The notes under the pieces: model-generated | Database searches by the model: none | Told to the model about the DNA's origin: nothing | Seen by the model: the letters and a program-made list of their open reading frames with translations, nothing else | Source: Achromobacter pestifer | Lineage (GTDB): Bacteria; Pseudomonadota; Gammaproteobacteria; Burkholderiales; Burkholderiaceae_B | Assembly: GCF_013267355.1 (NCBI RefSeq) | Contig: NZ_CP053985.1 | Span: forward strand, 6,820,001 to 6,884,000 | Reading direction: 5' to 3' | Length of the DNA stretch: 64,000 nt | In this document: positions 30,308 to 40,238 of the stretch, in pieces | How positions within the stretch are numbered: position 1 is the stretch's first letter | How the letters are laid out: the number at the start of each line of letters is the position of its first letter | Program-made: the position numbers and the translations under genes

Positions 30308-31054
30308 CTATGCAGCGTCGACCGGCCGGCGCGCCGACATCACCAGCCAGCGCCCGTGCACGGACTGGTCGGAACCGGCCTGCTTCCAGTAGCGGCGGCT
30401 TTCCTCGTCCTGCGCCTGTTTGAGTCTGCGGCCGTAATACAGGCGGGACGGCATGGCCAGCACATGCTCCACCATGCGCTTGGGCTTGATCTCGTCCACG
30501 TCGTGCAAGCTGATGTCCGTGAAACCGTAGTGCTTGAACAGCAGGTGCAGCTGCGGAAAGCTCCAGGGGAAGTAAGTGACGTAATCCTCGCCGCGCTGCC
30601 GTCCCACCATGGGCCGGAACCCCGAATGGAAACCGCGCAGCAGGAACTGCAGGCGCGAACGGAAATACCAGGTGTTGGGCGTGGTGACGATCAGAGTGCC
30701 GCCCGGACGCAGCGCGCGGTAAAGGCTCTGCACCAGCACGCCGGGGTTGGTCAGCAAATGGATCGCCTCGCAGCAGACCACGGCGTCATAGGGCTCGGCA
30801 ACCGTCAACGGTGTTTCCAGGTCGTGCTCCGTCACGCGGCGGTAGCCGCCGTCCGCCGGGGGAAACTCCCACAGGCCCACGCCGTCGATATCGACCTGGC
30901 GGCCGCTGGCGGCGGGCAGCATGTCGCCCAGCCAGCCTAGTCCGCAAGGCGCGTCCAGCACCGAATCCGCCAGGCGGCTGCGCAGGATGTCGAGCACGAC
31001 GGGGTAGTAGGGATAGTAGGGATAGCCCAAGGAATTCCTGACTGGCATGTCCAT
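30308..31054 (-). CDS. class I SAM-dependent methyltransferase
   Basis: 248 aa from the ATG at 31054 (MDMPVRNSLGYPYYPYYPVV), preceded by GAGG. Motif I is SVLDAPCGLGWLGDML, motif II/III is YDAVVCCEAIHLLTNP, then ALRPGGTLIVTTPNTWYF, which resembles methyltransferases acting on small molecules or lipids/sugars. The substrate is not recognisable. The open frame extends to 31219, but the extra residues do not look like protein. Convergent with oligopeptidase A. Confidence 0.85.
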   Translation of the reverse strand: MDMPVRNSLGYPYYPYYPVVLDILRSRLADSVLDAPCGLGWLGDMLPAASGRQVDIDGVGLWEFPPADGGYRRVTEHDLETPLTVAEPYDAVVCCEAIHLLTNPGVLVQSLYRALRPGGTLIVTTPNTWYFRSRLQFLLRGFHSGFRPMVGRQRGEDYVTYFPWSFPQLHLLFKHYGFTDISLHDVDEIKPKRMVEHVLAMPSRLYYGRRLKQAQDEESRRYWKQAGSDQSVHGRWLVMSARRPVDAA

Positions 31055-31301
31055 TTGCGGCGCCTCTGGATTCTGAAATCTGACACGGCCCTGAATGTAG
31101 CGGCAGCCATGGCACCGGGTCTGGCGAATTCGCCAGATCCAAACAATAAACAGACAAAGCTTTACAAGTGGGCAAGCCGGTTCCGCCCCCTCGGCTTGCG
31201 CCAGGACAAGCCGCCCCAAGCCGGCGCCCCCTCCCCGCTCTGCCCTGCCCGCGGCTTGCGGGTAGAATCAAAAGGTTTACCCCCTACCGGCCCTTGGACT
31301 C

Positions 31302-31916
31302 ATGCGACACCTCATTTCCGGCCGCGCCCTGCGCGGCCTGCTGCTGACCCTGTGCGTGTTTCTCGCTGCCTGCGGCGACAGGAACGTCGACTGGACCCTG
31401 TACAACGTAAAGGGGCACCTGCCCGACCTGAAGTTCTCGCTGCCCGGCGCGGGCGGCAAGACGGTCAGCAGCGACGACCTGAAGGGCAAGACGGTGCTGC
31501 TGTTCTTCGGCTATGCCAGTTGCCCCGACATCTGCCCGACCACCATGGCGCAGTTGACCGCCGTGCTGCAGAACCTGGGCGACAAGGCCCGCGATGTGCG
31601 CATCCTGTTCGTCAGCGTGGACCCGCACCGCGACACGCCGGACATCCTGCAGGCCTACGTCAACGCCTTCAACAACAACGCCATCGGCGTGACCGGCGAC
31701 GAGAAGCAGATCGCGGACCTGGCGCGCCGCTATCGCGTGGCCTACCAGATCGAGAAGCCGCGCCCGGGCGACGACGCCGACATGTACGAAGTCACGCACA
31801 GCCGCGGCGTGTATATATTCGACAAGGATGGGCAGGCCCGATTGCTGGCTTCCGACACCGACAGCATCGAGGCCATGACCCGGGACGTGCGCCAACTGAT
31901 CGACCTGACTTCCTGA
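31302..31916 (+). CDS. SCO1/SenC-family copper-binding lipoprotein
   Basis: Thioredoxin-fold copper chaperone used in building the CuA site of cytochrome oxidase. 204 aa with a lipoprotein signal (LLLTLCVFLAACGDRN, lipobox LAAC). The copper ligands are the CxxxC of GYASCPDICPTT and the distal His in VTHSRGVYIFDKDG. It acts in the periplasm, membrane-anchored. No oxidase genes are adjacent. Confidence 0.95.
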   Translation: MRHLISGRALRGLLLTLCVFLAACGDRNVDWTLYNVKGHLPDLKFSLPGAGGKTVSSDDLKGKTVLLFFGYASCPDICPTTMAQLTAVLQNLGDKARDVRILFVSVDPHRDTPDILQAYVNAFNNNAIGVTGDEKQIADLARRYRVAYQIEKPRPGDDADMYEVTHSRGVYIFDKDGQARLLASDTDSIEAMTRDVRQLIDLTS

Positions 31917-32044
31917 GCGCCCGCCCGCGCGGGACGGCATGTTGCCTGCCTGCGCCATACACCAGTTGTTACAACCGCTGCGCGCGGGGCGTGGGTATCA
32001 TCTAGCCACACTGCCCCCTTTTACTTCCAGCAAGGAGTACGCGC

Positions 32045-32296
32045 ATGAGCATCATCATCATGATCATCGTCGGGTTCGTCGTGGGCCTGATCGCCCGCGC
32101 CATCATGCCCGGAGACCAGAACATGGGGATCATCATGACCACCATCCTGGGTATCGTCGGCTCGGTCGTCGCCGGCTTCCTGGGCCAGTCGCTGGGTTGG
32201 TACGCGCCGGGCGAACCCGCCGGCTGGATCGGATCGGTCGTCGGCGCGATCGTCGTGCTGTTCGTGGTGGGCCTGATCGCCAAGAAACGCACCTGA
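32045..32296 (+). CDS. GlsB/YeaQ/YmgE-family small membrane protein
   Basis: 83 aa, almost entirely hydrophobic, with three predicted membrane helices. It has the Gly-rich pattern IVGFVVGLIARAIMPG and ILGIVGSVVAGFLG of the so-called transglycosylase-associated family, often stress-induced and of unclear function. AAGGAG lies 8 bases before the ATG. A strong terminator follows. Confidence 0.92.
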   Translation: MSIIIMIIVGFVVGLIARAIMPGDQNMGIIMTTILGIVGSVVAGFLGQSLGWYAPGEPAGWIGSVVGAIVVLFVVGLIAKKRT

Positions 32297-32317
32297 CGTC
32301 CTGCTGGATCTGAAATG

Positions 32318-32353
32318 AAAACGGGCCGATCGAAAGATCGGCCCGTTTTTTTT
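32318..32353. terminator. strong bidirectional terminator
   Basis: 14-bp perfect stem (32318-32331 with 32336-32349), GAAA tetraloop and eight T (32346-32353); on the other strand there are four T. It separates the convergent glsB-like gene and efflux operon. Confidence 0.95.
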
Positions 32354-32361
32354 GCCTGCCC

Positions 32362-33831
32362 TTATTGCTGCTGGGCCTGCGCGGTGACCGTGCGTTCGGT
32401 CCAGCCGCCGCCCAGCACCTTGTACAAGGTGACCAGGTTGGACAGCCTGGCCCGGCGCGTGTCCACCAGCGCCTGCTGCGCGGTGTACAGCGAACGCTGC
32501 GAATCCAGCACGCTCAGGTAGTCGTCGATGCCTTGGCGGAACCGCTGGTCCGACGCGTCATAGGCGCGCTGGTTGGCGGCCACCAGGAGGCGCTGCGCCT
32601 GGATCTGCTCGTCCAGGGTGCCGCGCCCAGCCAGGGCGTCCGCCACTTCGCGGAAACCCGTCTGGATCGATTTCTCGTACTGCGCGACCTGGATGTTCTT
32701 CTGCACCTTGGCCAGATCCAGGCCGGCAAGCAGCGAGCCGCCCGCGAAGATCGGCACGGTGATCTGGGGCACGAAGCTCCAGGCGCCGGAGCCGCCTTCG
32801 AACAGGCCGCCCAGGCTGGCGCTGGCGGTGCCAGCCGAACCCGTCAGGCTGATGGTCGGGAAGAACGCCGCGCGCGCCGCGCCGATATTGGCGTTGGCGC
32901 CCTTCAACTGGTGCTCGGCCGAACGGATGTCCGGGCGGCGGGCCAGCAAGTCCGACGGCAGGCCGGCGGGCAAGGTGGTCGGCAGCATGGCATCGTCGAG
33001 CTTGACCGCGTTGTCCAGCGCCGCCGTCATTTCGGGCGACAGCGGCTGGCCCACCAGCAGGACCAGCGCATTGCGGTCCTGCGCGGCCTGGCGCGTGTAC
33101 TGCGACAGGTTGCGCTCGGCGGTGCGCAGCGACACTTCCGCCTGGCTCAGGTCCAGCGCCGTGGACAGGCCCTGGTCATAGCTCTGCTGCGTGAGCTTGA
33201 AGGAATCCTGCTGGCTCTTGAGCGTGTCGCGCGTCAGGCTCAGGAGTTCCTGGTCGGCGCGCAGGGTCAGGTAGGCGTTGGCCACTTCGGCGATCAGCGT
33301 CAGCTGGGTCGCCGTGCGGGTTTCGTCCAACGCCAGATAGGATTCCAGCGCCTTGTCGCTCAGGCTGCGGATGCGTCCGAACAGGTCCAGTTCCCAGGCC
33401 GACATGGCGGCGCCCACCTGGTAGCTGTGGCTGGTGGTGGCGCGGCCGCTGGCCGACAAGTCGGCCGGCGAGCGCTGGGCCGTTTCCTGGCCGGCGATGC
33501 CCACGCTGGGCATCAGATCGGCGCGCTGGATGCGGTACTGCGCGCGCGCCGCCTCGACGTTCAGGGCCGCCACGCGCAGGTCGCGGTTGTTTGCCAGCGA
33601 CTGCTCGATCAGCTGTTGCAGCAGCGGATCCGTGCCGAAGAAATCGCGCCAGCCGATGTCGGCGGTCAAGAGGCCGCCGGCGTCGGCGGGCTGGGCCGCC
33701 TGGTAGGACGGACCCGTGGGATAGGCCGCATCGACCGGCGCGTCCGGCCGTTCGTAGGTGGGGGCCAGCGAGCAGCCCGCCAGGGCCGCCGCCAGGGAAA
33801 CAGACAGCAAGGTTCTCATCGGGAATGTCAT
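32362..33831 (-). CDS. OprM/NodT-family outer-membrane efflux lipoprotein
   Basis: Outer-membrane channel of the tripartite pump. 489 aa starting [20 protein letters not shown] (lipobox LAGC), with the TolC-type repeat seen as [20 protein letters not shown] and the later [20 protein letters not shown]. The ATG at 33831 overlaps the pump stop by 4 bases. A longer in-frame extension to 34440 is antisense-like noise inside the pump gene. MexAB-OprM / AxyABM-type arrangement. Confidence 0.95.
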   Translation of the reverse strand: MTFPMRTLLSVSLAAALAGCSLAPTYERPDAPVDAAYPTGPSYQAAQPADAGGLLTADIGWRDFFGTDPLLQQLIEQSLANNRDLRVAALNVEAARAQYRIQRADLMPSVGIAGQETAQRSPADLSASGRATTSHSYQVGAAMSAWELDLFGRIRSLSDKALESYLALDETRTATQLTLIAEVANAYLTLRADQELLSLTRDTLKSQQDSFKLTQQSYDQGLSTALDLSQAEVSLRTAERNLSQYTRQAAQDRNALVLLVGQPLSPEMTAALDNAVKLDDAMLPTTLPAGLPSDLLARRPDIRSAEHQLKGANANIGAARAAFFPTISLTGSAGTASASLGGLFEGGSGAWSFVPQITVPIFAGGSLLAGLDLAKVQKNIQVAQYEKSIQTGFREVADALAGRGTLDEQIQAQRLLVAANQRAYDASDQRFRQGIDDYLSVLDSQRSLYTAQQALVDTRRARLSNLVTLYKVLGGGWTERTVTAQAQQQ

Positions 33832-36800
33832 TGCGGTTGGCCCTCCGTCGACACGGCCTGCGTACCGTTGACGCTGGTGTCGTGCACATCGACGTTTTCG
33901 CTCATGCGCTTGACCTTGAAGACGCGCAGCATGATCACGAAGAAGGCCGGAACGAAGAAGATGGCCAGGAAGGTGCCGGTCAGCATGCCGCCGATCACGC
34001 CCGTGCCGATGGCGTTCTGGCTGCCCGAACCCGCGCCCGACGAGATCGCCAGCGGCGTCACGCCCAGGATGAACGCCAGCGACGTCATCAGGATGGGACG
34101 CAGGCGCTGGCGCGCGGCATGGATGGCCGACTCGGTCAGGCTGGCGCCCTGCTCGTAGTGCTCCTTGGCGAACTCCACGATCAGGATGGCGTTCTTGGCC
34201 GCCAAACCGATGGTTGTGAGCAGGCCCACCTGGAAGTACACGTCGTTGGACAGGCCCCGCAGCATGGTGGCGAGCAAGGCCCCGATGATGCCCAGGGGCA
34301 CCACCAGCATCACCGCCGACGGGATCGTCCAGCTTTCGTACAGCGCCGCCAGGCACAGGAACACCACGATCAACGAGATGGCGTACAGCGCGGGCGCCTG
34401 GGCGCCGGACAGGCGTTCCTCGAACGACAGGCCGGTCCATTCAAAGCCCACGCCCACCGGCAGCTTGGACGCCAGGCTCTCCATTTCCGCCATCGCCGCG
34501 CCCGAGCTGTAGCCCGGCGCCGCCTGGCCCTGGATGTTGTACGACGGCACGCCGTTGTAGCGGTTCAGCTTCTGCGGACCGTAGCTCCAGGTGGCCTTGG
34601 CGAACGCCGAGAACGGCACCATGTCGCCCGCCTTGTTGCGCACGTACCATTTGTTCAGGTCTTCCGGCAGCATGCGCGAGGAAGCCTCGCCCTGCGCGAA
34701 CACCTTCTTCACGCGGCCGCGGTCGATGAAGTCGTTGACGTACGACGACCCCCAGGCGGTGGCCAGCGTGCTGTTGATGTCCGAGACGGCCACGCCCAGG
34801 GCGCGCGCCTTCTCGCGGTCGATGTCCAGCTGGTACTGCGGCGCGTCTTCGATGCCGTTGGGGCGCACGCCCTGCAGGACCGGACTCTTGGCGGCTTCGC
34901 CCAGCAGCTGGTTGCGCGCGGCAAGCAGCTTCTCATGGCCCACGCCGGCGCGGTCCATCAGCTGGAAGTCGAAGCCGGTCACGTTGCCCAGCTCCATGAC
35001 GGACGGCGGCGGCACCACGAACAATTGCCCGCGGCGCTCCGTCTTGCGGAAGTGCGCGTTGGCACGCTGCGCCACGGCGCCGGCCTTGAGGCGGGCGTCG
35101 CCGCGTTCTTCCCAGTCGCGCAGCTTGATGAACAGGATGGACGCGTTCTGGCCGCGGCCGCCGAAGTTGAAGCCGTTGACCGCGAACACCGAGGTGACGG
35201 CGTCCTTTTCCTCGGTCAGCAAGTACTTGGTGGCGTCGTCGATGACGGCCTTGGTGGCTTCCGCCGTGGCGCCGGCGGGCGTCTGGATCTGGGCGAACAG
35301 AATGCCTTGGTCCTCATCCGGCAGGAACGCGGTCGGAATGCGGGTGAACATCCAGCCCATGGCTAGGACCAGCGCCAGGTAGATCACCATCAGGCGCTTG
35401 CTGCGGTTCAGGCCGCGCGCGACGGTATTGGCGTAGCCGTTGCTGCTGCGCTCGAAGCTGCGGTTGAACCAGCCGAAAAAGCCCTTCTTGGCGCCGTGAT
35501 GGCCCTTGGGGATGGGCTTGAGCAAGGTCGCGCACAAGGCCGGCGTGAACACGATGGCCACGATCACCGACAGCACCATGGAGGACACGATGGTGATGGA
35601 GAACTGGCGGTAGATCACGCCCGTGGAACCGCCGAAGAAGGCCATGGGAATGAACACGGCCGCCAGCACCATGGCGATGCCGATCAGGGCGCCGGTGATC
35701 TGCGACATGGACTTGCGGGTGGCCTGCTTGGGCGACAAGCCTTCTTCCGCCATCACGCGCTCGACGTTTTCCACCACCACGATGGCGTCGTCCACCAGCA
35801 GGCCGATGGCCAGCACCATGCCGAACATGGTCAGGGTATTGATGGAATAGCCGAACGCCGCCAGCACGCCGAACGTGCCCAGCAGCACCACCGGCACCGC
35901 CAGCGTCGGGATGATGGTGGCGCGGAAGTTCTGCAGGAACAGGTACATCACCAGGAAGACCAGGATGATGGCCTCGATCAGCGTCTTGAACACCTCATGG
36001 ATCGACAGGCTGACGAACGGCGTGGTGTCGTACGGATAGACCACGTCCATGCCCGGCGGGAAGTAAGGCTTCAAGTTGTTGATGGTGTCGCGCACCGCCT
36101 GGGCCGTATCCAGCGCGTTGGCGCCCGGCGCCAGCTTGACCGCCAGGCCCGAGGCCGGCTTGCCGTTGTAGAAACTGTCGATGGCGTAGGTCTGGCCGCC
36201 CAGCTCGATGGTCGACACGTCGCCCAGGCGCACTTGCGAACCGTCGGCGTTGACCTTGAGCAGGATGCGGCCGAAGTCTTCCGCCTTTTCCAGGCGCGAC
36301 GGCCCGATGATGGTGGCGTTCAACTGCTGGCCGCGCACGGACGGCAGGCCGCCGAGCTGGCCGGACGACACCTGCACGTTCTGTTCCTTGATCGCGGTCA
36401 CCACGTCGACCGTGGTCAGGCCGTAGTTGACGAGCTTGGCCGGATCCAGCCAGATACGCATCGCGTACTGCGAACCGAACAGCTGAAAGTCGCCCACGCC
36501 CTGCGTGCGGCTGATGGGATCCTGGACGTAGGAGGCGACGTAGTCGGCCAGGTCGTCCTTGGTCATCGAGCCGTCGGTGGACACGAAGCCCGCCACGATC
36601 AGGAAGTTCTTGGTGGCCTTGGTGACGCGGATGCCCTGCTGCTGCACTTCCTGCGGCAAGAGCGGCTGCGCCAGCGCAAGCTTGTTCTGCACCTGGACCT
36701 GCGCGGTATCAGGGTTGGTGCCCTGGGAGAAGGTCAGGGTGATGGACATGCTGCCGTCGGAGTTGCTTTCCGAGGAGATGTACTGCAGCCCGTCCAGGCC

Positions 36801-37010
36801 GTTCATCTGCTGCTCGATCACCTGCACCACGGTGTCCTGCACGGTCTGCGCGGACGCGCCCGGGTAGGTCACCGCGATGCCGATGGCCGGCGGCGCGATG
36901 TTGGGGTATTGGGAGACCGGCAACTTCAGAATGGACAGCGCGCCGGCCATCATCAGCACGATCGCGATCACCCATGCGAAAACTGGTCTATCGATAAAAA
37001 ACTTTGCCAT
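33828..37010 (-). CDS. RND multidrug efflux pump, HAE1 (AcrB/MexB) type
   Basis: Inner-membrane proton/drug antiporter. 1060 aa beginning [20 protein letters not shown]. The conserved proton-relay aspartates are in [18 protein letters not shown] (TM4). It contains the full two-fold repeat of six membrane helices and large periplasmic loops, and the C-terminus has [16 protein letters not shown]. Closest in kind to AcrB/MexB. Substrates cannot be derived from sequence. Middle gene of an adaptor-pump-channel operon. Confidence 0.96.
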   Translation of the reverse strand: MAKFFIDRPVFAWVIAIVLMMAGALSILKLPVSQYPNIAPPAIGIAVTYPGASAQTVQDTVVQVIEQQMNGLDGLQYISSESNSDGSMSITLTFSQGTNPDTAQVQVQNKLALAQPLLPQEVQQQGIRVTKATKNFLIVAGFVSTDGSMTKDDLADYVASYVQDPISRTQGVGDFQLFGSQYAMRIWLDPAKLVNYGLTTVDVVTAIKEQNVQVSSGQLGGLPSVRGQQLNATIIGPSRLEKAEDFGRILLKVNADGSQVRLGDVSTIELGGQTYAIDSFYNGKPASGLAVKLAPGANALDTAQAVRDTINNLKPYFPPGMDVVYPYDTTPFVSLSIHEVFKTLIEAIILVFLVMYLFLQNFRATIIPTLAVPVVLLGTFGVLAAFGYSINTLTMFGMVLAIGLLVDDAIVVVENVERVMAEEGLSPKQATRKSMSQITGALIGIAMVLAAVFIPMAFFGGSTGVIYRQFSITIVSSMVLSVIVAIVFTPALCATLLKPIPKGHHGAKKGFFGWFNRSFERSSNGYANTVARGLNRSKRLMVIYLALVLAMGWMFTRIPTAFLPDEDQGILFAQIQTPAGATAEATKAVIDDATKYLLTEEKDAVTSVFAVNGFNFGGRGQNASILFIKLRDWEERGDARLKAGAVAQRANAHFRKTERRGQLFVVPPPSVMELGNVTGFDFQLMDRAGVGHEKLLAARNQLLGEAAKSPVLQGVRPNGIEDAPQYQLDIDREKARALGVAVSDINSTLATAWGSSYVNDFIDRGRVKKVFAQGEASSRMLPEDLNKWYVRNKAGDMVPFSAFAKATWSYGPQKLNRYNGVPSYNIQGQAAPGYSSGAAMAEMESLASKLPVGVGFEWTGLSFEERLSGAQAPALYAISLIVVFLCLAALYESWTIPSAVMLVVPLGIIGALLATMLRGLSNDVYFQVGLLTTIGLAAKNAILIVEFAKEHYEQGASLTESAIHAARQRLRPILMTSLAFILGVTPLAISSGAGSGSQNAIGTGVIGGMLTGTFLAIFFVPAFFVIMLRVFKVKRMSENVDVHDTSVNGTQAVSTEGQPQ

Positions 37011-37027
37011 GCAAGGCTCCCTGACTA

Positions 37028-38224
37028 CTACTGCTTGGCCGCCGCGGCGGCTGCTTGCGGCTGCTGCACGGGCTGCGCGGCGCTGGCTTCGGTGGCGACC
37101 ACTTCAGCCCCCGGGCGCACCATCTGCAAGCCTTCCACGATGACCTTTTCGCCGGCGGCCAGGCCGCTGGTGACCAGCCACTTGTCGCCGATGGCGCGGT
37201 CGGTCTTCAGTTCACGCAATTCGACCTGGTTCTTGGCGTTGACCACCAGCGCCGTCGGGACGCCGCGCTGATTGCGCGTCACGCCACGCTGCGGCACCAG
37301 CAGGCCGTCGGCGGCCACGCCGTCGGCCAAGCGGGCGCGCACGAACATGCCCGGCAACAGGCGGCGGTCCGGATTCGGGAACACCGCGCGCAAGGTGACC
37401 GAGCCCGTACCCTGGTCGACCGTGACTTCCGAGAACTGCAGCTTGCCCGGCTGGGCGTACTGCGACCCGTCTTCCAGGGTCAGCGTCACCAGCGCGGCCT
37501 GCTCGCCGTCGGCCTTTTTCAGCTGACCGCTGGCCAGCGCGTTCTGCAAGCGCAGCAGCTGGACGCTGGATTGGGTCACGTCGACGTAGATGGGATCGAT
37601 TTGCTGCACCGCGGCCAGCGCCGTGGTCTGGTTGGCCGTGACCAGCGCGCCTTCGGTCACCGCCGAACGGCCGATGATGCCGTCGATGGGCGACAGCACC
37701 TTGGTGTAGACCAGGTTGATGCGCGCCGTGTCCAGCGCCGCCTTGGCCGACAGCACATCGGCGGCGGCCTGGTCGCGCGAGGCGACGGCGTTGTCATAAG
37801 TCTGCTGGCTGACCGCGCGGGTGGCGACCAGCGGCTTGTAGCGCTCGGCCAGCAGCGCGGCCGTCTTCTGCTGCGCCTGGGCGCGCGCCAAGGCGGCCTT
37901 CTGGCTGTCCAGGCTGGCCTGGTAGAGGGCGGGATCGATCTGGTAGAGCTGCTGCCCCGCCTTGACTTCGCCGCCTTCCGTGTAGAGGCGTTTCTGGACG
38001 ATGCCGTTGACCTGGGGGCGCACTTCGGCCACGCGGAATGGCGAAGTGCGTCCGGGCAGCTCGGTGGTCAGCGCAACGGGCTGCGTGGCGAGCGTCACTA
38101 CCGTTACCTGGGGTTTGCCCGCCTGGGGAGCGTCTTGCTTCTTGCCGCAAGCGGCCAGAGCGAGGGCCGATGCCGTCAGCGTGACGACCGCCGCGCTGCG
38201 CCACATAGCGCTTTTCTTATCCAT
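37028..38224 (-). CDS. RND efflux periplasmic adaptor (AcrA/MexA type)
   Basis: Membrane-fusion lipoprotein linking pump and channel. 398 aa from the ATG at 38224 ([14 protein letters not shown]) with lipobox LAACGKK. It has the lipoyl/barrel halves [20 protein letters not shown] and [16 protein letters not shown] around a coiled coil rich in Ala and Gln. ATGs at 38233 and 38395 are in frame; 38233 is also possible, but 38395 would include the leader hairpin. First gene of the operon. Confidence 0.94.
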   Translation of the reverse strand: MDKKSAMWRSAAVVTLTASALALAACGKKQDAPQAGKPQVTVVTLATQPVALTTELPGRTSPFRVAEVRPQVNGIVQKRLYTEGGEVKAGQQLYQIDPALYQASLDSQKAALARAQAQQKTAALLAERYKPLVATRAVSQQTYDNAVASRDQAAADVLSAKAALDTARINLVYTKVLSPIDGIIGRSAVTEGALVTANQTTALAAVQQIDPIYVDVTQSSVQLLRLQNALASGQLKKADGEQAALVTLTLEDGSQYAQPGKLQFSEVTVDQGTGSVTLRAVFPNPDRRLLPGMFVRARLADGVAADGLLVPQRGVTRNQRGVPTALVVNAKNQVELRELKTDRAIGDKWLVTSGLAAGEKVIVEGLQMVRPGAEVVATEASAAQPVQQPQAAAAAAKQ

Positions 38225-38246
38225 AGATTGCATTCCCGATTTCAAC

Positions 38247-38331
38247 AAAAAAAAAGCCCGCCCCGGATCGCGTCTATGCGGTCCGTGCGCATCGATGGGG
38301 TGGATTTGCCTCGAACACGCAGGCTGGGCTT
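38247..38331 (-). terminator. terminator-like hairpin in the efflux operon leader (possible attenuator)
   Basis: On the minus strand a GC-rich hairpin runs straight into nine T (38255-38247), only 22 bases before the adaptor start. Outer arms 38326-38331 and 38322-38324 pair with 38254-38262; an alternative inner stem pairs CCACCCCATCG with the stretch ending in GGGGCGG. No gene lies upstream on this strand, so it is in the 5' leader. Confidence 0.55.
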
Positions 38332-38412
38332 TGTCGCATTGCTGCATTGCAGAACCCGCATTCTGAGTTATCCCGCCCCAGAAACAAAGAGGCATGTTGA
38401 GAAAACATCATT

Positions 38413-38422
38413 CCATTTATGG
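38413..38422. promoter_or_regulatory. candidate LysR operator between regulator and efflux operon
   Basis: CCATTTATGG, a short palindrome inside TTCCAT-TT-ATGGGA, is located 37 bases before the LysR start. LysR proteins typically bind interrupted palindromes in such divergent regions. A guess based on position and symmetry. Confidence 0.35.
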
Positions 38423-38458
38423 GACAATGGCCGCACCAGACTATGACAAAATTCGGTC

Positions 38459-39382
38459 ATGAAACGCTTGCAAGGCATGGAACTTTTCGTCGAGGTCGCC
38501 AAAACGCGCAGTTTCAGCCGCGCGGCGGTGATCTTGGGCATCCCGAAGTCGACCTTGTCCCGCCAGGTGGCCGAACTGGAGCGGTCCGTCGGCTTGCGGC
38601 TACTCAGCCGCACCACCCGCAAGGTCGAGCTGACCGACGCCGGGCGCCTGTACTTCGAACGCTGCCAACGCATCGTGGCCGAAGCGCAGATCGCCCACGA
38701 AGAACTGCAGAAGCTGGTCGATACGCCGGCCGGGCCGCTGCGGGTGAACATGCCCGCGGATTTCGGCACGGACTTCCTGGCTGAATCGTTCATGGAATTT
38801 TCCCGCCGCTACCCCGACGTCACGTTTTTCCTTGATCTGGCCAATCCGGACCACGCGCAGCGCGTGTTCCAGACCTGCGATATTTCGATCGAAATCGGCG
38901 AACTGCCCGATTCGTCACAGATTGCGAGGCTGCTGGGCATGCTGCCCGCCCATCTGTACGCCTCGCGCGAATACCTGGAAAAGCACGGAGAACCGCTGCA
39001 TCCCAGCGACTTGACCCGGCATGAGTGCATAGAGTTCCGCGCCAAGGGCGCCGGACAGGTCACGCCCTGGCCCTTGACCGACGGCCGCCAGCACATCGAA
39101 TTCACGCCGGGCAACCGCTTTTCCGTCAACGGGGTCGCCATGGCGCGGCGCCTGGCCATCCTGGGCGCGGGCATCGTGGTGCTGGTGGGCGGCCAACAGG
39201 CGGAACAGCAGTCCGGCCAATTGCAGCGCGTGCTGCCCGACTGGCAACTGGGTCCGCTCCCGGTCTACGCCGTGACCGAGACGCGGCTACTGCCCGCCAA
39301 GACCAGGATCTTCATCGAATTCCTGATGGAGCGCCTGGGCAACACAGGGCACGCGAAGAATACTCCTGCTTTCATGAAATAA
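38459..39382 (+). CDS. LysR-family regulator, divergent to efflux operon
   Basis: 307 aa. The N-terminal winged helix reads MELFVEVAKTRSFSRAAVIL and STLSRQVAELERSVGLRLLS; the C-terminal part is a periplasmic-binding-like effector domain. It is transcribed away from the adaptor gene, the usual layout when a LysR protein controls its neighbour. Closest in kind to the CrgA/DsdC-like 'LysR with short spacer' group. Effector unknown. Confidence 0.9.
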   Translation: MKRLQGMELFVEVAKTRSFSRAAVILGIPKSTLSRQVAELERSVGLRLLSRTTRKVELTDAGRLYFERCQRIVAEAQIAHEELQKLVDTPAGPLRVNMPADFGTDFLAESFMEFSRRYPDVTFFLDLANPDHAQRVFQTCDISIEIGELPDSSQIARLLGMLPAHLYASREYLEKHGEPLHPSDLTRHECIEFRAKGAGQVTPWPLTDGRQHIEFTPGNRFSVNGVAMARRLAILGAGIVVLVGGQQAEQQSGQLQRVLPDWQLGPLPVYAVTETRLLPAKTRIFIEFLMERLGNTGHAKNTPAFMK

Positions 39383-39390
39383 GCGGGAGT
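39362..39390. terminator. hairpin at the end of the LysR gene
   Basis: A 10-bp stem with one G-T pair (39362-39371 with 39381-39390) spans the stop codon. There is no T run, so function is uncertain. Confidence 0.35.
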
Positions 39391-39469
39391 CGGAAACAGA
39401 CTGAAAAATCTAGGACTGGCCGACATCACCTGTCAGCCAGACCGCCTAATCAGAAACCGGAAACGGACA

Positions 39470-40201
39470 TCAGAAGCGCTCGTCCTCGCGCAGGTAGCGC
39501 CACTGCCCCAACGGCAAGTCGCCCAGCGATACCCGCCCGATGCGCACGCGCTTCAGGCCGATCACTTTCAGGCCGACCAGCTCGCACATGCGGCGGATCT
39601 GCCGTTTCTTGCCCTCGCGCAGCACGAACCGCAGCTGGTCGCTGTTTTGCCAGCGCACCTGCGCCGGCTTGAGCGCCTTGCCATCCAGGGACAGGCCGTG
39701 GTTCAGCAGCGCCAGCCCGCTCTCGGACAGGCTGCCCTGCACCCGCACCAGGTATTCCTTGTCCACGCTGGAATCTTCGCCGATCAGGTGCTTGGCGATG
39801 CGGCCGTCCTGGGTCAGCACCAGCAGGCCTTGGGAATCGATGTCCAGGCGGCCGGCCACGGCCAGCCCGTCCAGGTGCGAACGCTCGAAACGCTGCGGCG
39901 CGCGGTCGCCGGCATAGCGGGAACGGGAGTCGATCAGCGCCACGGCGGGCGTATAGCCCTTTTCAGCCTGGCCCGACACATAGCCCACGGGCTTGTTGAT
40001 CAGGATGGTGACGCGCGAGGTCTGGCGCGCCTGAGCGGCGCGCTCCAGGGTGACGACCTGGTCAGGGTAGGCCCGGGCGCCCAGTTCGGACACCACGATG
40101 CCGTCCACGCGGACCCAGCCGCGCTCGATATAGGTGTCGGCCTCGCGGCGCGAACACAGCCCACGCTCGGACATGAGCTTGGAGATACGTACTTTTTCCA
40201 T
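39470..40201 (-). CDS. rluF: 23S rRNA pseudouridine synthase, RluF-like
   Basis: 243 aa from the ATG at 40201 ([20 protein letters not shown]). An N-terminal S4 RNA-binding domain is followed by the RsuA/RluB/E/F catalytic domain with the catalytic Asp in [18 protein letters not shown], and [13 protein letters not shown]. The S4 wording and ending ([13 protein letters not shown]) resemble E. coli RluF (U2604) more than RluB. It lies 37 bases after the M81 peptidase gene, with no clear terminator between. Confidence 0.88.
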   Translation of the reverse strand: MEKVRISKLMSERGLCSRREADTYIERGWVRVDGIVVSELGARAYPDQVVTLERAAQARQTSRVTILINKPVGYVSGQAEKGYTPAVALIDSRSRYAGDRAPQRFERSHLDGLAVAGRLDIDSQGLLVLTQDGRIAKHLIGEDSSVDKEYLVRVQGSLSESGLALLNHGLSLDGKALKPAQVRWQNSDQLRFVLREGKKRQIRRMCELVGLKVIGLKRVRIGRVSLGDLPLGQWRYLREDERF

Positions 40202-40238
40202 GGCCGGTATTGTATGCGGACGCCGTCCGGCCCTTGCC

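Noticed and set aside
33832..34440. In-frame N-terminal extension of the OprM-like gene
   Set aside because: It lies inside the RND pump gene in another frame; the real start has a lipoprotein signal and a 4-base overlap with the pump stop.
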